Assembly: GCF_001078705.1 (NCBI RefSeq)
Contig: NZ_CDMW01000001.1
Coordinates: 1,543,541-1,607,540 of the forward strand
From: Streptococcus sanguinis
GTDB taxonomy: Bacteria; Bacillota; Bacilli; Lactobacillales; Streptococcaceae
DNA length: 64,000 nucleotides
Direction of reading: 5' to 3'
In this document: piece by piece, positions 62,857-64,000 of the stretch
Layout: each line of letters starts with the position of its first letter
Numbering within the stretch: position 1 is the first letter of the stretch
The notes under the pieces: model-generated
Told to the model about the DNA's origin: nothing
The model's input: only the letters and a program-made list of their open reading frames with translations
The model's database searches: none
Position numbers and translations under genes: made by a program

Positions 62857-64000
62857 ATGATTAAAATTGAAACCGTATTAGATATTTTAAAAGAAGACCA
62901 TAATTTTCGTGATATTGTCAAAGATGGAGAATACTTCTTCTCATACAGCGACTTAACTTTCGATAGTATCAGCTATGACAGCAGGGAAGCGGATGCCTCT
63001 ACCCTCTTTTTTGTCAAGGGTGAGGCTTTTAAGAAAGAATTTCTAGAAAAAGCCGTCACAGCTGGTCTGCGCTTCTATATCAGCGAGACAGACTTTCAAG
63101 TGGGTATTCCGGTTCTCTTGGTCAACGATGTCAAGCAGGCCATGAGTCTCTTAGCCATGGAATTTTACGGCCATCCTGAGAAAAAGCTCAAATTGCTGGC
63201 CTTTACTGGCACCAAGGGCAAGACAACTACAGCTTATTTTGCCTATCAGATCCTTTCCCAAAGTCATCGGCCTGCCCTGCTCTCGACTATGAACACTACT
63301 TTGGATGGCGAGACTTTCTTCAAGTCAACTCTGACCACACCAGAGAGTCTGGATCTTATTAAAATGATGGCCCAAGCCCTTGCTAATAATCGGACTCATC
63401 TCACCATGGAAGTCTCCAGTCAGGCTTATCTCAAGAAAAGGGTCTACGGCCTGACCTTTGATGTCGGTGTCTTTCTTAATATCAGCCCCGACCATATCGG
63501 CCCTATCGAACATCCAACCTTTGAAGATTACTTCTACAATAAGCGGCTCTTGATGAACAATAGCCGAGCAGTTATCGTGAATAGCGGCATGGACCATTTC
63601 CAAATCGTGAAAGAGCAAGTCGCTTCTATGGAACACGATTTCTATGGAGCAGACTCTAGCAATACCATCACGGACTCTCAGGCTTTCAGCTTTGAAGCTG
63701 TTGGTAAGTTAGCTGGCCACTACGATATCCAGCTCATCGGCCGCTTCAATCAGGAAAATGCAGTAGCGGCTGGTCTTGCCTGTCTGCGACTGGGTGCTAG
63801 ACTCGAAGACATCAAAAAAGGAATTGCTGCAACCCGAGTACCGGGTCGCATGGAAGTTCTGACTCAGAAAAATGGCGCCAAGATTTTCGTTGACTATGCT
63901 CACAATGGCGTAAGCCTAAGCAACCTACTGTCTGTGGTACAGGAACACCAAAAGGGCAAGATTATCCTCCTCTTGGGTGCTACCGGAAACAAGGGTGAAA
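62857..64000 (+). CDS. murE: UDP-N-acetylmuramyl-tripeptide synthetase (3' end outside window)
   Basis: 381 codons of a Mur ligase. [20 protein letters not shown] starts the protein, [17 protein letters not shown] is the uracil-binding region, and the P-loop TGTKGKTTT is near residue 120. [16 protein letters not shown] and [25 protein letters not shown] follow, then the C-terminal domain begins ([11 protein letters not shown]). It adds the third stem-peptide residue, Lys in streptococci; the diagnostic amino-acid motif lies beyond the window. Start ATG 62857; the only SD-like run (AAGGG) is 13 bases upstream. Confidence 0.95.
   Translation, partial: MIKIETVLDILKEDHNFRDIVKDGEYFFSYSDLTFDSISYDSREADASTLFFVKGEAFKKEFLEKAVTAGLRFYISETDFQVGIPVLLVNDVKQAMSLLAMEFYGHPEKKLKLLAFTGTKGKTTTAYFAYQILSQSHRPALLSTMNTTLDGETFFKSTLTTPESLDLIKMMAQALANNRTHLTMEVSSQAYLKKRVYGLTFDVGVFLNISPDHIGPIEHPTFEDYFYNKRLLMNNSRAVIVNSGMDHFQIVKEQVASMEHDFYGADSSNTITDSQAFSFEAVGKLAGHYDIQLIGRFNQENAVAAGLACLRLGARLEDIKKGIAATRVPGRMEVLTQKNGAKIFVDYAHNGVSLSNLLSVVQEHQKGKIILLLGATGNKGE

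Overview
The window is low-GC Firmicutes DNA and almost certainly comes from a Streptococcus of the sanguinis/mitis group. Evidence is the complete tagatose-6-phosphate lactose cluster (lacR, lacABCD, lacTFEG, lacX), a DpnII-type GATC restriction operon, the gene orders livJHMGF-DUF2129-clpP-upp, tmk-holB-yabA-rsmI and murE/MurJ-like flippase, AGGAGG-type ribosome binding sites and many extended -10 promoters. Species assignment is inference. No rRNA, tRNA or CRISPR array was seen.

Layout. 1-5.1 kb: two tandem paralogous cell-wall adhesins (B-type repeat domains; the second ends in an LPATG anchor; the first runs off the window) flank a SAM methyltransferase. 5.1-7.0 kb: a TetR-family regulator and a small operon (membrane protein, NrdI-like flavoprotein, lipoprotein) share three copies of one palindromic operator. 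7.0-18.7 kb: envelope stress genes. These are a LytTR/DUF3021 pair with an ABC-2 exporter, and a BceAB-type exporter with a BceRS-type two-component system, a TraX-family membrane protein and a second NrdI-like gene. bceA and traX have the same promoter element at identical spacing.

19.2-22.3 kb: a 3.1-kb integrative element (tyrosine recombinase, DUF3173 protein, Rep_trans initiator/relaxase, an origin-like nest of inverted repeats). It sits inside a ferric-reductase-like gene. An 8-bp core at both ends marks the boundaries, and removing the element restores one 398-codon frame. 23.3-33.5 kb: the lactose/galactose regulon on the minus strand, with LacR operators, a LacT antitermination leader, a probable cre site, and two decayed gene remnants. 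33.7-43.2 kb: an EcsC-like protein, metG, DUF421/DUF3290 membrane pair, exoA, a VOC protein, nth, an ArsC/Spx-like protein, serA and serC.

43.4-46.5 kb: dpnM-dpnA-X-dpnB, with an unrecognised 176-residue gene X translationally coupled between methylase and endonuclease. 46.6-49.4 kb: rsmI, yabA, holB, tmk. 49.7-51.7 kb: YitT-family protein, CBS-domain protein, and a 43-residue membrane peptide. 52.0-57.8 kb: the branched-chain amino acid transporter with a CodY-like box and five consecutive stem-loops after livF, then a DUF2129 gene and CtsR-controlled clpP. 57.9-64.0 kb: upp, a methionine/cysteine operon (metB-patB) under a MET-box-like palindrome, a MurJ-type flippase and divergent murE, truncated by the window end.
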